Below, piece after piece: positions 21,701-34,714 of a stretch of 64,000 nt of DNA; the stretch's first letter is position 1; each line of letters opens with the position of its first letter. The stretch comes from Melieria omissa. Its lineage: Eukaryota; Arthropoda; Insecta; Diptera; Ulidiidae. The translations under genes and the position numbers were made by a program. Under the pieces are notes generated by a model. That model was not told the DNA's origin, did not search any database, and saw only the letters and a list, made by a program, of their open reading frames with translations. The stretch lies in the NCBI GenBank assembly GCA_963971225.1, contig OZ020267.1, forward strand, positions 121,017,891-121,081,890. Direction: 5' to 3'.

Positions 21701-23625
21701 ATTGTACGATTGTTGTAGTGGTTGGTGTCTTGTGGCGGTTGTAAACGGGTTAGGCCTGAATTACAAATCGTGCGCCTACGATTTCTGTCACACACACACA
21801 CACATGCCCCATGCATCCGTAGCGCATCCTTTGCCGGAGAACGAAGGTGCATTTTGTTTATTTGTGAATTTCCTTGGAAGCGACTCGAAAGCTCACCACC
21901 GCAACACAACGCGGCACGCACCATTCACACATCGTCCGCAGTTGGCTGACTCGAGGTGTAAATGCGCCGCGCTGCCGGTTGTCGCCGGCCCAGCACTACG
22001 GCCCCAGCGCGGGTCCGGAATGTCGGAGTAATGGCGTGTCGCTATTACGCGTTTAGTGTTGCTTCATGTGCATTTGCTTAATGTACTAAAATGTTGCTTA
22101 CACACTGTTTCATTATTATTACAGTTGCTGTAGCTGTTGTTGTTGTTTTTCTCTCTTTTGTTTCGTCGGTACTGCGTTTATTTTCGTTGTTGTCGCCGTT
22201 ATGTTTGTTATTATTGGTGCGCCGCGGTGCAGCTCGGGTATTCGGAAACAAAAAGCCATAATCATAATTTCATAAAGCATTTCACGAAAGCTTTCAGCGC
22301 GATCTCCCATCCAGCCCTCGGGCTGCCTATTAACGGCGCCGTTTCACCCTCAAATGTATTGAATTTTCACACTAGAACAATCGTTCATGGCACCGAAACG
22401 ATGTCGTTGCCACCCGACTACGGCCATTACCCGTTATTCGTTGTTCCAGTAAAGTCGTTGTTGTTAATTTGGGGCAACAAGCAAAGCAACGAAAATTATA
22501 CAACTTTCAAACACATTAGACCACAGGTTGCGTGAATAGAATAGGCTGTGAAAACTGCGTTTTTGTGGTTTGGGTTTTATTTGTCAATCAATCCACCTTT
22601 GAACAGCTTAATGCACGTATTTTTTGCTTTTTCAATAAATGCATTGACATTTTAGAACGCTATGTTTTTCAATAAACTGATCTACGGCAGTTAAGGGGGT
22701 TTCAACTGACGAAAATCATATTTCAAGATAAAGTTGTGGTTGATATTTCAGGAAGTGTTGCCAAATGCAAAACGATAAAATCCACTAAATGTGCGAAACA
22801 TTCACAGATTTGCTTTCAATAGAAATTAAAAATTCAAAGTACAAAGACATGCGTTTCAAAACAACTTTTATTGATATACAAAGGGTTTGCTGTTGAATAG
22901 TTTAAGTAACTTATAGTTTTTAATAATTATTATATCCTATAGTCAGTAAGGTCATTTGTTCATTGTTCATAAATAAATAAATAAATAAATAAAAGAGAGT
23001 TGTAGTATAAGCGCTATAATTCATTTTTTTTAACTTTCTAGTTGAAAGTAGACCGTAAAGTTGCCGAACTGAAAAGCCAGGCTTATCCACTGAAAACATT
23101 ACTGTCTTAAGATTGGACAATGGTGATGAACCGTAGTTTCAGTTTATAAAACGATGCAACATGAAAGGTTTAAAAAGAAAATTTAATTCCAAAGCTATTT
23201 TCGATTTTGAAATCAATATAACACTTCAATTAATTAACTAAATCAAACACACACAAACCCATGTAGTCGTATTTGTATGGTACAAAGGATTGTTGAAATT
23301 AATTTAACATGGTAAGAGTGATTAAAGATTCTAGTAGAATCGATTGTTTTTCTGTTTTACGGCTGAAAATTTTAGAGAAGACTTTTCATGCAACTCACAG
23401 ACTTCGAACTGTGATTATGACGGTTTATATATTAATGATTGAATAAACTGATTTATCAGTCAATTTCCTGTGATTAGTTGATGTTTTCCGCGAAGAAAAC
23501 TACTAGGTTCTGGTACCATCCTGTAAAAATCGTTTACCTCAATCCTCTTTTCATGTTTTCTCTTCTTAAATTCTACATATTTTGTTCGAAATAAATTTCA
23601 GGAAGTATAAAATTCTTCTTCTTCT
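18721..23625. other. Long non-repetitive stretch, no gene identified
   Basis: It contains only short, overlapping, unrecognised reading frames. Simple repeats include TG near 21610-21625, CA at 21790-21806, GTT near 22130-22200 and a tandem AAATA run near 22970-22993. A small GGGTTTTCTGTAACCC hairpin lies near 20140-20155. The 21.4-22.5 kb part is GC-richer with frames on both strands, probably from composition. I see no promoter or splice structure I would defend. Confidence 0.5.
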
Positions 23626-23765
23626 TGACTGGCACGACAAGGTTGTACAAGGTTGGAAGGGACCTAGAGTTTTATGCCGATTCCGAACGGCGAGTTGGGA
23701 GCTTTTTCATAGGCAATTTTACTCTCAGAGGTTTCCTGCTGAGAGGACAGCCACCGAAAGAAAAA
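23626..23765 (-). mobile_element. tRNA-derived SINE fragment (head missing)
   Basis: It matches the body and 3' part of the SINE copies at 43261, 50185 and 60729: GACTGGCACGACA, GTTGGAAGGGACCTAGAG, TATGCCGATTCCGAACGGC, CTCTCAGAGG and GAGGACAGCCACCGAAAG in the same order. Relative to those copies, a segment next to the 3' tail is deleted, and the tRNA-like head is lost beyond 23765. An old truncated insertion. Confidence 0.85.
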
Positions 23766-25640
23766 TTGTTGTTTAATAAAAATTGTTGCATAAAATTAGG
23801 TAATATAAATATCGGAATTGCAGAGTTTTATTATTGCATACCATGTTTTAAAGAAAACAAATGTGGCAGCTCGAATTGTGCACGCATGGAATGCGTATAG
23901 CTGTGGGTATGGGGAGTTGTGAAAGGACACAATGTGCATAACACATGCGCAATTTTTTATTAATCCTTTAGGGTTTTGTAGTGGTCTACATGTGTGCGTA
24001 TCAGTTGAGTGAGAAATTTAAAATTTGTAAAAGGGTTCAAAGATGGCGGATGCGGTGATAAAAACTGCGTGCATTCAAAGCGGCTCAGTCGAGCCGTTAA
24101 TACGGCTGCGCGCGGGTTAAAGAGGGAGCGAAACGAATTTGTGCATCGAAATCGATGCAACGAAATAGTTGACAGAGTGCAAGAATAAAGTGTATTGTCA
24201 TCCATCAGCGTTACAACAAAAGCGACAATGGCAACTGCAGCCGCTGTAATAACCAATAAATGCAATGGCAGTTTGGCAGCAACAAAAGGCAACAACAATG
24301 GCGGGCATCAATAATGGAAACAAAATTGCCAACATTGTCATCATAACACACATGCACACACTCAGCACACATTGACAATCAATAACAACTGTAAAAAATA
24401 TCATATTTATGACACTTGCCGAGAGCAAAGAATGCACGAGGCCATAAAATGCAGCCGCAGCAGCACTCGCAACAACAACGGCCACAAACAATACGTTGTA
24501 CGAGAACACGGCCTAAATGTGTACGAGTGACTGCATTTATGAAATACATATTTAATGTTTTGCTCCTCGTCCCTCCCCCACTTCAAAGCGCTCGGGTCGC
24601 TTTCGTCGGTGGCGGAAAAGCATTAAGGTTAGATTTTTATTTGGCTTCACTTCGCCTGTGCAAGGCGTCCGGTGTGCAAGAGCGCCCACTTTGCCCTCAG
24701 TCCCGCCCTTTTGCATATCCACACTTGCAACACGCCACACCGACGAGTGTTTTCGCACTTGTCGTCGCTCTGGTTGCGCATGGTTTAAGTTGTTTTTCTG
24801 CCCCGGCTGTTGTTGTTGAGCGCTTTGTAATCGAAATCCGAGTGCCCTCGTAGTGGCCAAACGCATATGAATATTTTAATGCATTCCCACATTTTCATTT
24901 CGCGATTTTTTCATTCCACGGCTGGCTTGTGTTGGCCTCCGCTGTTAATGCCGAGTGCTGCAGATAGGAAAACGAAAAAAATTATAAAATCACAATACTA
25001 CTTATAATGCGAGCAGTACGCCAGACCAGCGCAACTACGGTTGTTGCTGTTATTTTATGCAACTTGCCAACGCCCACGGCAGCTACAGGTTGCGCGCGAA
25101 GTTAGTCCACTTTCAGCTGAGGCAGATGAAAATCATTTGCAATAAAAACGGTTTTAACGACTTTATTGGCAGCGTGCAATGTTAGGTTGGCATTTTGCTC
25201 GAGGAGTGCAATATGCGTTAAATAATGCAATAAAAAAAACTGGTTCGGTATTTCTCAAGAAGCGATTGGAGTAGTATCAGTAATGCAGCTGCACAATTTT
25301 TGAAACCATCCAATGTTATATGCGTCACAGCGTATTGTATATATTTCTGAGCGATAATCAACGATCCGTAACGAATGAACTCTTGTAGATTTCTCGAATA
25401 GTTTCAAAAGTTTCGAAAATTTTGTAATATTGTTGTTATTGGAACAAGTGTCAGAGGGTGTGAGTATATGTGACATATTTGAACACACCATTTTATCTCT
25501 GTACTAGAATATAAAAGTATATACACGCTGCGCTATTTATATCAGTATGTAGGTATTGAATAACTTTAACATTTATCAACTATCTGCCTTGAGTAAATAT
25601 GTCTTTGAAACATCAATGCAGTTCAATGTCAACCGCGAAT
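23766..25640. other. Non-repetitive DNA
   Basis: No supported gene. CAA/CAG-rich simple sequence lies near 24220-24300 and 24445-24485, and a GC-rich part at 24560-24850 gives overlapping frames on both strands that look compositional. Confidence 0.45.
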
Positions 25641-26440
25641 CGCTTCCCATCGATACATCGCGCCCAAACAGTGACGCTGTACATTGAAAATAGTCCTTCA
25701 ATCGGGCTATTTCAACGTGCATTTCATCGAAAATGTCAGAGTACTGCCAAGAACCCACATGTATCGTATCGTCACCGCGTTCAACAAACTCTTGGCGTCC
25801 GTGGAACCTCCTTGCGGCACATTTTGAAGGATGATTTGCATTTGCTTCCGCATTAAGTGCAATTGACTTAAAGAACATTGCCGACAGACCGTCGGCCAAA
25901 TGGTCGCTCGAATGGTTAACACTGAACCTGATTTTTGGAAGCATATTTTGACCGGCGAGGCCCATTTTGCAAACTCTGGCACCAGTAACAAGCAAAATTG
26001 CCGCATTTGGGAAATGAAGAATCCACACGAGATCCATGAACCACCATGGCATGATCAAAAAGGACCATTGGACCATTTTTCTTCAGAAAGGGCGAAGCAG
26101 CCGATTGGAATCGATATCGGTGAATTTGTGCTCATTGTGTCTGTCCACAAATGTGTGATAAGGATCTGGACGGCTTCAACATAACGGGAACAGAGATTCC
26201 CTGGACGTGTAGTGTAAAACAATGACGACATTAACTGGACACTCAGATCTCCAGAGTTGACACCTACGAACTTATTTTTGTGGAGTTATTTGAAAAGCAA
26301 AGCCTCCGACCATTGACGAGCTCAAGGCAAAATTTCGTGTCGAAAGCATCGGTATATCGCTCGAGATGTACGGACAAGTGATGGAAAATGCAGGTGGCCA
26401 CTTGATTGATGTTGTAATCACAGACTTGTCATATAACAAT
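25641..26440 (+). pseudogene. Mariner-type transposase relic
   Basis: The best frame (within 25900-26184) reads VNTEPDFWKHILTGEAHF, then NKQNCRIWEMKNPHEIHEPP, the conserved block around the first catalytic Asp of one mariner lineage; the Asp before EAHF is missing here. Further on, another frame gives WTLRSPELTPTNLFLWSYLK, corresponding to the SPDLTPxDxFLWG block with the third Asp, and then VMENAGGHLID. Many frame changes and internal loss are evident. It is related to the 56685-57260 element but far more decayed. Ends were not found. Confidence 0.75.
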
Positions 26441-26554
26441 AGCTCACATATAGTTAATTATCCGTCGGTAATAATTTAATGATTGCACACTCTGTGTGCA
26501 CATGAAAATCGGTAATCAGTTTTTTTACTATACAAATACTCAACAAAATGGTTT

Positions 26555-27010
26555 AGGGGTATTCTCGCAGTCTTGCAAAACCCTTGCACGGTGCACGAAT
26601 CGCAAAACGTTTTGCAATTCGTGCAATGTGTACAACAGTGATACCATGTTTTATATGAGGGTGCAAACGTGCGTCAGCTGGTTGTCAAAAAATTCGTTCA
26701 TTTTATTTAAAATTTTCTCAAATAATTCTTCACACAAACTTTGTTTTATTTACTTTTATATAAACATTTTGAATTTGTCAGCTAAAAACGAAAATTGGTT
26801 TCAATTATTACCATCTTCCAGAAGAATATTAAGTGCTGCACTTTCAATAAGAAAATTCAACATTTTTTGGTATTCACTGATCCGCCACGTTGTTTGCAAT
26901 ATTTGGAATACTTTTATTTTTGTGCGCTCTCGCAGTATTGCAAGTTGGGGGTCTTGCAAGTTTGCATTTTCACAAATTTTGCAACGCTGCAAGACTGCGG
27001 GAATACCCCT
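26555..27010. mobile_element. 456-bp MITE with AGGGGTATTC ends
   Basis: The left end starts AGGGGTATTCTCGCAGTCTT and the right end is its near-perfect inverse. The flanking triplets TTT on each side, or TTA and TTT if the A is excluded, would fit a 3-bp PIF/Harbinger-type duplication, but this is weak. Just inside the left end lies a 34-bp palindrome (26592-26625) with one mismatched pair. The body is AT-rich and carries no recognisable transposase. Confidence 0.7.
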
Positions 27011-27573
27011 TTTATATTTTGTAGGCGAACAAGGGTGTTCTAAACTAAATGTTTTCCTAATGATTAAGGGGCCTATTACACTTTCAGCTTTAAAAGAAAA
27101 AAAGCTAATTTTTGTCATATAGTTTGGTTTTTCTTCACTATCTTTTTCACATTATATAACCTTCAGCTTAAAGTCAACGCCCTTTGTTCTGGCTTTGAAA
27201 ATGTTTAATTTATACATAGTTATTTTCATTGACTGAGCTCAGCTTTGTGACTCAAAAGTGAGTAGATAGTGGATTCAAGTCCAAGTGGGCAAAACCTACA
27301 TTAATTAAACCCATTTCTCTAGGGGACTTTCTTCACTTTATTTATACCGATGCGCTCAAGAATGCCTTTGTGTCATAATCATTTTGGTTGGATATATAAA
27401 CTAAAACACATTCAGACCGGAAAGTTGGAAAACTGATTAATTTACACTGACCCACGAAAAATGGATCCACCATCTTCAAAAAGTTCAGCCAAGTAAAATA
27501 CTTCGTCTCTGAATTCAGTATAGGAAAATTAATCATGAAACCCCAATGCAATATTTGTATTATTCAACTTTAA
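27011..27573. other. AT-rich spacer
   Basis: Nothing recognised beyond short chance frames. Confidence 0.5.
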
Positions 27574-28953
27574 CCCTTCTGTCAATACGAAGGTACCTGG
27601 GAACCTATTGCATTTTTGAAGTAAAAATAACCTACTTTCGGCCAAGGAACGCTATGCTGGTATTTTTAATATCTTCCTAAATATCAATTGACTAGCTATT
27701 AGATAACTTATATAGAAAGAAAACTTTTTCTGTATAACTTTTAGAACCAAATTTTGAACACTACCCCTTTGTTCTATACGAAGGTACCCGGGTACCTTCA
27801 TACAAAATATAGTAAAACAATACAGTTTCAACGTGAAATTAATCTTTCATATTCAAGTGCACCAAATTTCAAATTTGAAATCAAAGTTATATTCAAAGAT
27901 AAGTTAATTTTAGGACATTCGATCGAAGTCATCGACTTCAGATGGGTGTTGCTCTAAGATGTTTAAACCTTTGAAAGGAGAAGTTTACTCTGAAAAACTA
28001 AGTAGGCAATTGCCAAAGTATGTAAGACCCAAGTAGGCGTAAAATTGTTATTCAAAAATATTTATTCAAAGCTTTAAATCTTACGTCCGCTATGCTGCAA
28101 CGGATAATCTTTTTACTTCTGAAGCGCTGACGGAATACCTTTTCACAAAAAATTTCACAAATCTGGTGTTAAAAAGTAAGACTCGACCCCTAAAGTCGTT
28201 TTTACAGCGACAAAATCTTTGGAGTTTTACTTTCCAAAGAGCAATGAAGCTGGGTGGTTCTTTCAACTATGCACCACGGCAAAGCAGTGCCAGGGGACAA
28301 CCCGAAATTAAAAGTCTTTCGCATTTACAATTGTACAAAGGTCGCTATACGTTATGGCTCAAATATTGGCCCATTTCATTGCATGCTCAATATTTGCACC
28401 TTGGTAGCAAACATAAATTAGATACCACAAACAAAACCAGATGCTGTGGAGAATATCTTGAAAGGTGACATGAGGGGGAATTGGTGGTTCAAACTCCCAC
28501 ATATTTCCTAGGAACAAAAAATATGTGTGATGCATTGATTTCAAATGGTATTTTGGTCAAAAGTTGTATGCAGAACGCCTTCTTAAATGAAATCCTGTGT
28601 GCCCCGCTGAAGCCGAAAATTCAGAATAGACAAAAAAATTCCCTTGCTTTCACAATTTTTACACTAAAAATGGTTTTGAAGCAGTGGCCAAAAGCCAATG
28701 AGTCGTGCTATATCTGTTCCGATTAACGTAAGCAACAACGTAAAACACGAAAATGCTAAAATTATTGCACTATAAATATGTGTTTAATATTTTTAACTTG
28801 AATTATCAACAAATAACGCTTTGTTTTATAAGCCAACAACGATTTTCAAAATTTTTGCGCAATTATTTTCACTTTTCCCATACAAATTGTATGAAGGTAC
28901 CCGGGTACCTTCGTATTGGAGATAGGTGGAAATTATTCGTATTGACAGAAGGG
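27574..28953. mobile_element. TTAA-flanked (piggyBac-like) element, 1380 bp
   Basis: The ends are 18-bp perfect inverted repeats, CCCTTCTGTCAATACGAA, with TTAA on both sides (27570-27573 and 28954-28957). TTAA duplication plus CCC termini is the piggyBac insertion signature. The 20-bp perfect palindrome GAAGGTACCCGGGTACCTTC occurs at 27780-27799 and again at 28893-28912. A related partial motif follows the left terminus at about 27590. Reading frames up to 100 codons inside (for example 28166-28468) do not resemble a piggyBac transposase, so the copy is probably non-autonomous. Confidence 0.8.
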
Positions 28954-28957
28954 TTAA

Positions 28958-31900
28958 TATTTCTGAGCCATGACACCATTAGGAATATGCAATCACTCTC
29001 AATTTCTCCATTACTAGGGTCTTCGCATGTGGATTTGGTCGGATTGTTTGCGCTCCCTTGAGGGTCCCTGGTCACTTGAGGGTATCAAATGAAATACACT
29101 TACCGCTGGAACTTTTAGATGGAACTTTTAGTATAGTGAAGCGATATCGCTAGATTTGTAATCATGTAGGCCAATGTCGGTTGATCCTACCGAATTCTGT
29201 ATTAGGCTATCACGCATATAGGGAGAGCTCTGAAAGTTCGGCATTGTCCCTATTTGTGCGCCGTGTTGTGGGACAGCCAATTGGATAGCTTGAAGAGAGC
29301 TTTCATACTTTATTGGAAAAAGGCTCTGGTGTCCAATTGCCTACTGAGTCCATTGGCAACAGTGGCTCCTTTAATCTCAAGGCTCACACAAGATTGGTCT
29401 GCAAATTACTAGCTCAGCTGGTTGCAATGTTGAGCCACAAGTCTAAGTCTGAGAGAAAAGTAAGTGTTCACAAAACAACTCCCAAATCGCCGGTTGGTAT
29501 AGGTTCTGAAGGTTTCTTCTAACCGAGAATAATAACAAATGTTATTAAACAAATTCCTATGTATGTAACGACACGAACCCTTTCGAACCTCTTGAATTTG
29601 TAGTAGCGGTTATATGGTGTCCAATACACTTGAGCTTTTTCTTTGATGACAGAGTATATTTCATATTATCTCATTTGCTGCCTGTATAAGATATTGATCA
29701 AAGAGGTCCTGGGTTGCCACACCTGCCAGCAATATTACAGCATCTATCCAGTTCGCAAAACATTTGTGGTTCTTCATTTTTTGGTTTGTCAATCAGAGCC
29801 GCCTTTGATTTTTGTATAACCTCCTCTCGGCTGCTAAGATCCACTTGGATTCGCAATTGGAATCGACATTTTTCGAATATTGGAATGACAAAGAGGCGTG
29901 GCCATAGAGCAGGATGCAAGCAAGCCACTTCAAACCGACCGCAATATGCTCACTGTGAGTAAACGGAAGAACGCCGAAAGCTTCTTCAGCAGTTCCCGCG
30001 TCTGCCTTTTCATTCCGCTGCGCAGGCTCCGAGCAAATAAATGAGCGCTCATGCACACGTCTGACATTAACACATTTCGGCATTTAAATGTTAAATGTTA
30101 AATGCAGCAACAGCAACAGCGACACGACGAATAAGTGCAGCAATAACAACAACAGCAACTGTAATACATACAAATGTCGTAGTCGTCACCTGTTGGCGTT
30201 GTTGATTTTTGCAATTTGCATATGCGCTCATCATGAAGGTGTAAAATAACAATTAAGCGACAATAAAATGTTTAACAACTTTTAAAATTGCTTGTTTTAG
30301 TTTTTAGTGCGGGCCACATCAACAGCAAAGTGTCAACAGCGACAGCAGCAACAACACCAACAACAACACCAACAACAACGTTATAATTACCCAGTGCGAT
30401 GCATGCAGTCTGATAATTGCCAGCAACAGCAGCAACAACAAAAACCCTAACACTAAAAAGTGCGGGCAAAGTCAGCGAAACAAATACGCCGCAATGCCGA
30501 CGTTGTGGTGTTTGTGCGCGTGCGCCGCAGACGTGCTTTAGGCAAAGCGCCGAGCGCTGTTGCCGCCCCGTGACAACGGACACTCTTCATGGCAGTTGCA
30601 CTTGCAGTTGCAAATGCTGGCGTCATTAGCAGCGCTCAAGTGATTTTGCACGTTCCGCTGCGGCCCCACACAACCCACAACATCGCATGCACCCGCAGTT
30701 CGGCGCGCTGCGTCAGTCGCGTTTCTGTTCGGCACTGCGCGCAGGTGCAGGAAGCAATCCTCGTCACCTCAGTGCCCGCGCACAGATCAACTGCGCAAGT
30801 CTGCCGCTTGATGTCTCAATCTCAATCGAAAATCTGTAATGGCCACGAAATTGTGCGCGTCATGTCGGCTCAGCCGTCACTCACACGCCCATCATTTGCC
30901 AGTCATTAACATTAAAATAATTTGCACTCCGATCACTTCAGCGATCGCACGTCGCTCCGACTGGGGATCGTGTCGCTGCTCCACTTCAATTTGCTCTGGA
31001 TTTGGAGATCGCCGCTGCGATAGGTCGATCGTCGATCGTTGCGAGCGGATACAGTTGCCATGACTCAGCACTGTGGAGCGGCTCTATTCGGAGGCGGTAA
31101 GAGACGTGCGTCCATCTCGAAAATTGCCTGCATTTTGAAAGGGATCGCACCTACTCACCGCTTGGCTGAGCGAAGGCGGTCGCGAGTCTTTGATGGACAG
31201 CTCATCGAGGCAGTGTAGAACGGCAATGGAGTTGCATGTAAGTCAAGTTGCGCTCCTAATCGTGGATAAGTTACGCTATCAATTGCAGTCATCTTGTCTC
31301 TCTCTCTTCCACGGACCGGGAAGAATTTCAATTAGGCGCTTTTTGTGAGACGGCGTCTTGTTCGTGACTATGCTAAACTATTCCAAAGAAGAAACTCTTC
31401 GATTTTAGAGAGAGACATAAGCGCTCGTTAAGTCCAATGACGAGCACAACGCTTTTTGGCACAGCAAAAGAGTCCACAATCTAAAATTCGGCTGTGACTG
31501 GCGCTGAAAAATGGTTGAAGGCTGAATGTTCTGAACAAGCGTTGAAAAGAAAAACTAGTGCAAAATCTATATTAAAAAAAAAAACCCCAAAAGTACTCAC
31601 TATTTATACTTGTACTCGAGTACCCAACTTATAGTAGAAGTAAGAGCAGTAAACCACATAGTTTTTACTGCATTTAATGTATCTTATTCTAAATAAAAAA
31701 ATGAAAAAAAATAAATTGAAAATATATATTGAGCCACGTTTTGGTCAAAAACATACAGAATGGAATCAGCTATTTCTGAACTGATTGAGAGAAATTGTAA
31801 TTGAATTGAATTGACAATTGATTTATACAATAGAACTTAATAGAGGAGTAAAATATTAGGTTAATTATATGGGTTTACTATATGCATTTCGGTTTTTTAA

Positions 31901-33554
31901 CAAACAACTCCATTTGCTACAACTCCATTCAGATTATGGACGAAAGGTTTTTCAAAAGCTACTTGTCTTATAAGTTTCCTTTTCGCTCTCATCCTTGTAG
32001 CTGGTAATAGTTTTAGTTTCCTTTTGAAGTCTGAAACAAGCTTAGAACTAATGGTTCACGATTTTAAGGTTTTGATTGCTGTTTTACTATCAAAAAGAAT
32101 GCTGTAGTATAAAAAATGGAAAAGTCGAAGCAAAGTCTCTGTAAAAAAAAAAATATTCTTTTAAAAAATTGCCAATGTTTGAAAGTACGATACTGCAGTA
32201 CTCGATTCTCAAGACTCATCGATACTGTCCATAACTTTATGTACACAAACTTGTAATAAGTGTGTGAATCTGATAGTCGAATCAAGCGCCCCAACCACTT
32301 TCCATTTCCGCGGACGCAAATGTTTACAGTTCGTATATCCATCTTGTTAGGCGCACTTCAACAAAACAGAATTAATTCAGTGTTTTTGTTTTAATTTACA
32401 GAGCGGCAGGCAGCAATTGGGCCTTTCAACGCGCACAGTGCATTAAAGAAAAACGTTAGTGTTCGGCTCCACAACATATGCGATAATTATGAAGATGACA
32501 GCGACGATGTGTTAAAACACGCCGCATGCCTGCAGCCGAGAGAATTCTAGTCATAAAATCAAAAATCCGAAATGGAAAAGGAAGCAGGCAGGGCACAGGC
32601 GGAACGCGCCAAATGTGTCCGGGGGCTAAAGGCCAGCGGCGCGCTGCCTAGTTGAGCGCGGCGGTTTGTTGGGTGCTGCAGCTTGCGCCATTTATCAAAC
32701 GCCGCTAGCCGCTGCTGTGCACGTTTGCCGCCTGTTGCCTGTTGCCTGCCGCCTGCCAACAGCGAGCACTAAATTTAGCTGGAGCTACTGGCGCGCCGCT
32801 GCCGCACTAATGGATGCATTCGTTCGTTCGTTCGTTTCATGTTGGAAAAATTAAAAATTGCATTTGGGCGCTTTTACTTCAATTCATATTTATTGTCTTG
32901 GCTGAGTGCATTCCGTGTGAGAAAAGCGAAAATGGAAATGCGGGAACAAATCTTCAGCTACAACATAAATAAACAATAATTGAATGGCGACGCGCTGCAG
33001 GAATGTGCGGAGAATGTGTCGAGCGTTAAAAGGTTCACATGTTAAAATGCGGCACACGTCAACGTCGACAACAACAATAGCGCGACACGATTTAGAACAG
33101 CGGTAGACGCGGCAGTGCTGTTGGAGCAAAGATGCGGGGGAGGGGGAGAGATCACGAATGTCAAGATCCGATGGCGTTGGGAGCTAATTGCGTTTATTAG
33201 TCGCATCGGATTGAATTGTGGCAGATGATTTGTTTGGGCCGTCAATCGGCCGCGGTCGGCTGTCAGTTTGTTGTAAAAAACATAAACAAGTACAAAAACG
33301 TGTTCAGTTGCATTCGCTTTTAACTAGAGATGTAGGATTGATCGGTTGGTCCAATGGACTCGTTTGACATGTGCCGATTATTCGATTCATCAAAAATAAA
33401 GCTCGATGATTTAGATTAACCGCCTCGGTAGTCCAGCGTAACTGTACTGGGCTTCCATCCCAAAGTTTTTGAGTTTCAGTTGGCCTTGGCCTTGGCCACA
33501 CTTTTAAAATTTTCAGTTTTGCTTTCCTCTAATTATTTTCCATTACTTCAACAC
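28958..33554. other. Non-repetitive, opa-rich stretch without a recognised gene
   Basis: Simple CAA/CAG/ACC repeats dominate 30095-30450, including (CAACAACAC)n near 30345-30378. GC-rich islands at 30480-31250 and 32400-33250 contain overlapping frames that look compositional. A CGTT tandem lies at about 32818-32837. Donor-like GTAAG sequences occur at 31098 and 31240, but no acceptor or coding exon can be tied to them. An antisense frame at 29698-29928 is unrecognised. Confidence 0.45.
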
Positions 33555-33878
33555 CCTCATAAAAGGTGATTTTTTAATAACTTTCTTTTTGACAACACTG
33601 TTTTTGACAGCTCAGCTGTTTTCGTATAAAATGTTACTGTCAAACCTATTCAGTTTGCTCTATAATTTAATCGTGAATCGACTTACAAACGAACAACGCT
33701 TGCAGATTATTGAATTATAAAATTATATTATTAAATTATTACATACTCAAAATTCATGCTCGATTAAGAAAGTGCATCGTGCACTTCTTCCATTTTATGG
33801 TCATTTTGGGCGACCTTCTGAGGCGTCTATTTGGAATCTTGTGACTTAATTTCGCACCAAATTTACATTATTGGATAA
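33555..33878 (+). mobile_element. Mariner relic, 5' part (host of nested insertions)
   Basis: The plus strand reads NRLTNEQRLQIIEL, then NSCSIKKVHRALLPFYGHFG, RPSEASIWNLVT and FRTKFTLLDN, the N-terminal DNA-binding region of a mariner transposase common in insects. In-frame stops interrupt it. It breaks off at 33878, where a CACTA-like element begins. The outer terminus is approximate. Confidence 0.8.
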
Positions 33879-34711
33879 CACTACTCGACAAAAAATGGGT
33901 TCATCGCGTGCTCCTAAAAACAAAAGTATTTTTTAGACTAATCTTCGACTGCTGAACACGAAACTGAAAATCAAAAAATTTTCTTAAGAACCGGTTTCTT
34001 CTTTCATTCGATACCCATATCTTCATCATTGCACAATCGCAAATATTTAAAAAAAATATTTTAAATGTGTATATCCTTAAAATTGTAAAGTCCTTTAAGA
34101 AGGTTTTTGGGTCAGAAAATGAAAAACTGACTATGCCCGGATATTATAAATGGCCTCTAGTTTCACGTCTACATAAACATTTGGATGGGTCTCGAAAAAA
34201 TGAAAAATTTTGTTCGCACGGTGTAATAAATGAAAAGTTGGTCTTTTCACTCCGTGCATTATAACTTTGTCATTTTTCTTTCAATTCTATTGATGTTAGG
34301 CTTAATATTTGCTCAAATAATATATCTTTCATCTTAGATCTTAAAACCAGAGAAGCTCATTTATTTTATCCATAATAAAACCATTCGAAAATGTATAATT
34401 TAAAAAAATGGTCAAAAATTCAATTTTTTTTTAACTTTCATCGTCAGTAACTTCCCCAAATCTCATCGGATTTGGACAATCCATGTATCGTTAGAAAGGC
34501 TAGTTAATTACCTTCTGAACACATGTGTTAGTTGGATGATTGGTTTACAAGATATGTGCTCATAACTGAAATAAGAGGTGAAAACGGGTTTTTCGAAGGT
34601 TTTTCGAAAACGCTTCGAAAAATGTTTTGATTTTCAGTTTCGTGTTCAGCAGTCGAAGATTAGTCTAAAAAATACTTTTATTGTGAGGAGCATTTTTCGT
34701 GTCGAGTAGTG
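33879..34711. mobile_element. CACTA-like non-autonomous element nested in mariner
   Basis: The left end reads CACTACTCGAC and the right end GTCGAGTAGTG, flanked by the 3-bp repeat TAA (33876-33878 and 34712-34714). CACTA termini with a 3-bp duplication match the CMC/EnSpm superfamily. A long inner inverted repeat (AGACTAATCTTCGACTGCTG and on to GAAACTGAAAATCAAAA) runs from about 33936 on the left and ends near 34680 on the right, making the arms about 95 bp with gaps. The 833-bp body has no transposase. Confidence 0.75.
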
Positions 34712-34714
34712 TAA

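Noticed and set aside
21448..21924. A 158-codon minus-strand frame as a gene
   Set aside because: It includes CA-repeat translation (His-Thr runs) and overlaps equally long plus-strand frames; composition explains it.
30095..30450. A polyglutamine-encoding exon in the CAA/CAG tract
   Set aside because: Stops and shifts interrupt the glutamine frame, and the tract is an ordinary opa-type simple repeat.
31090..31250. First exon ending at a GTAAG donor
   Set aside because: Donor-like sequences alone are common; no promoter, coding start or matching acceptor could be established.
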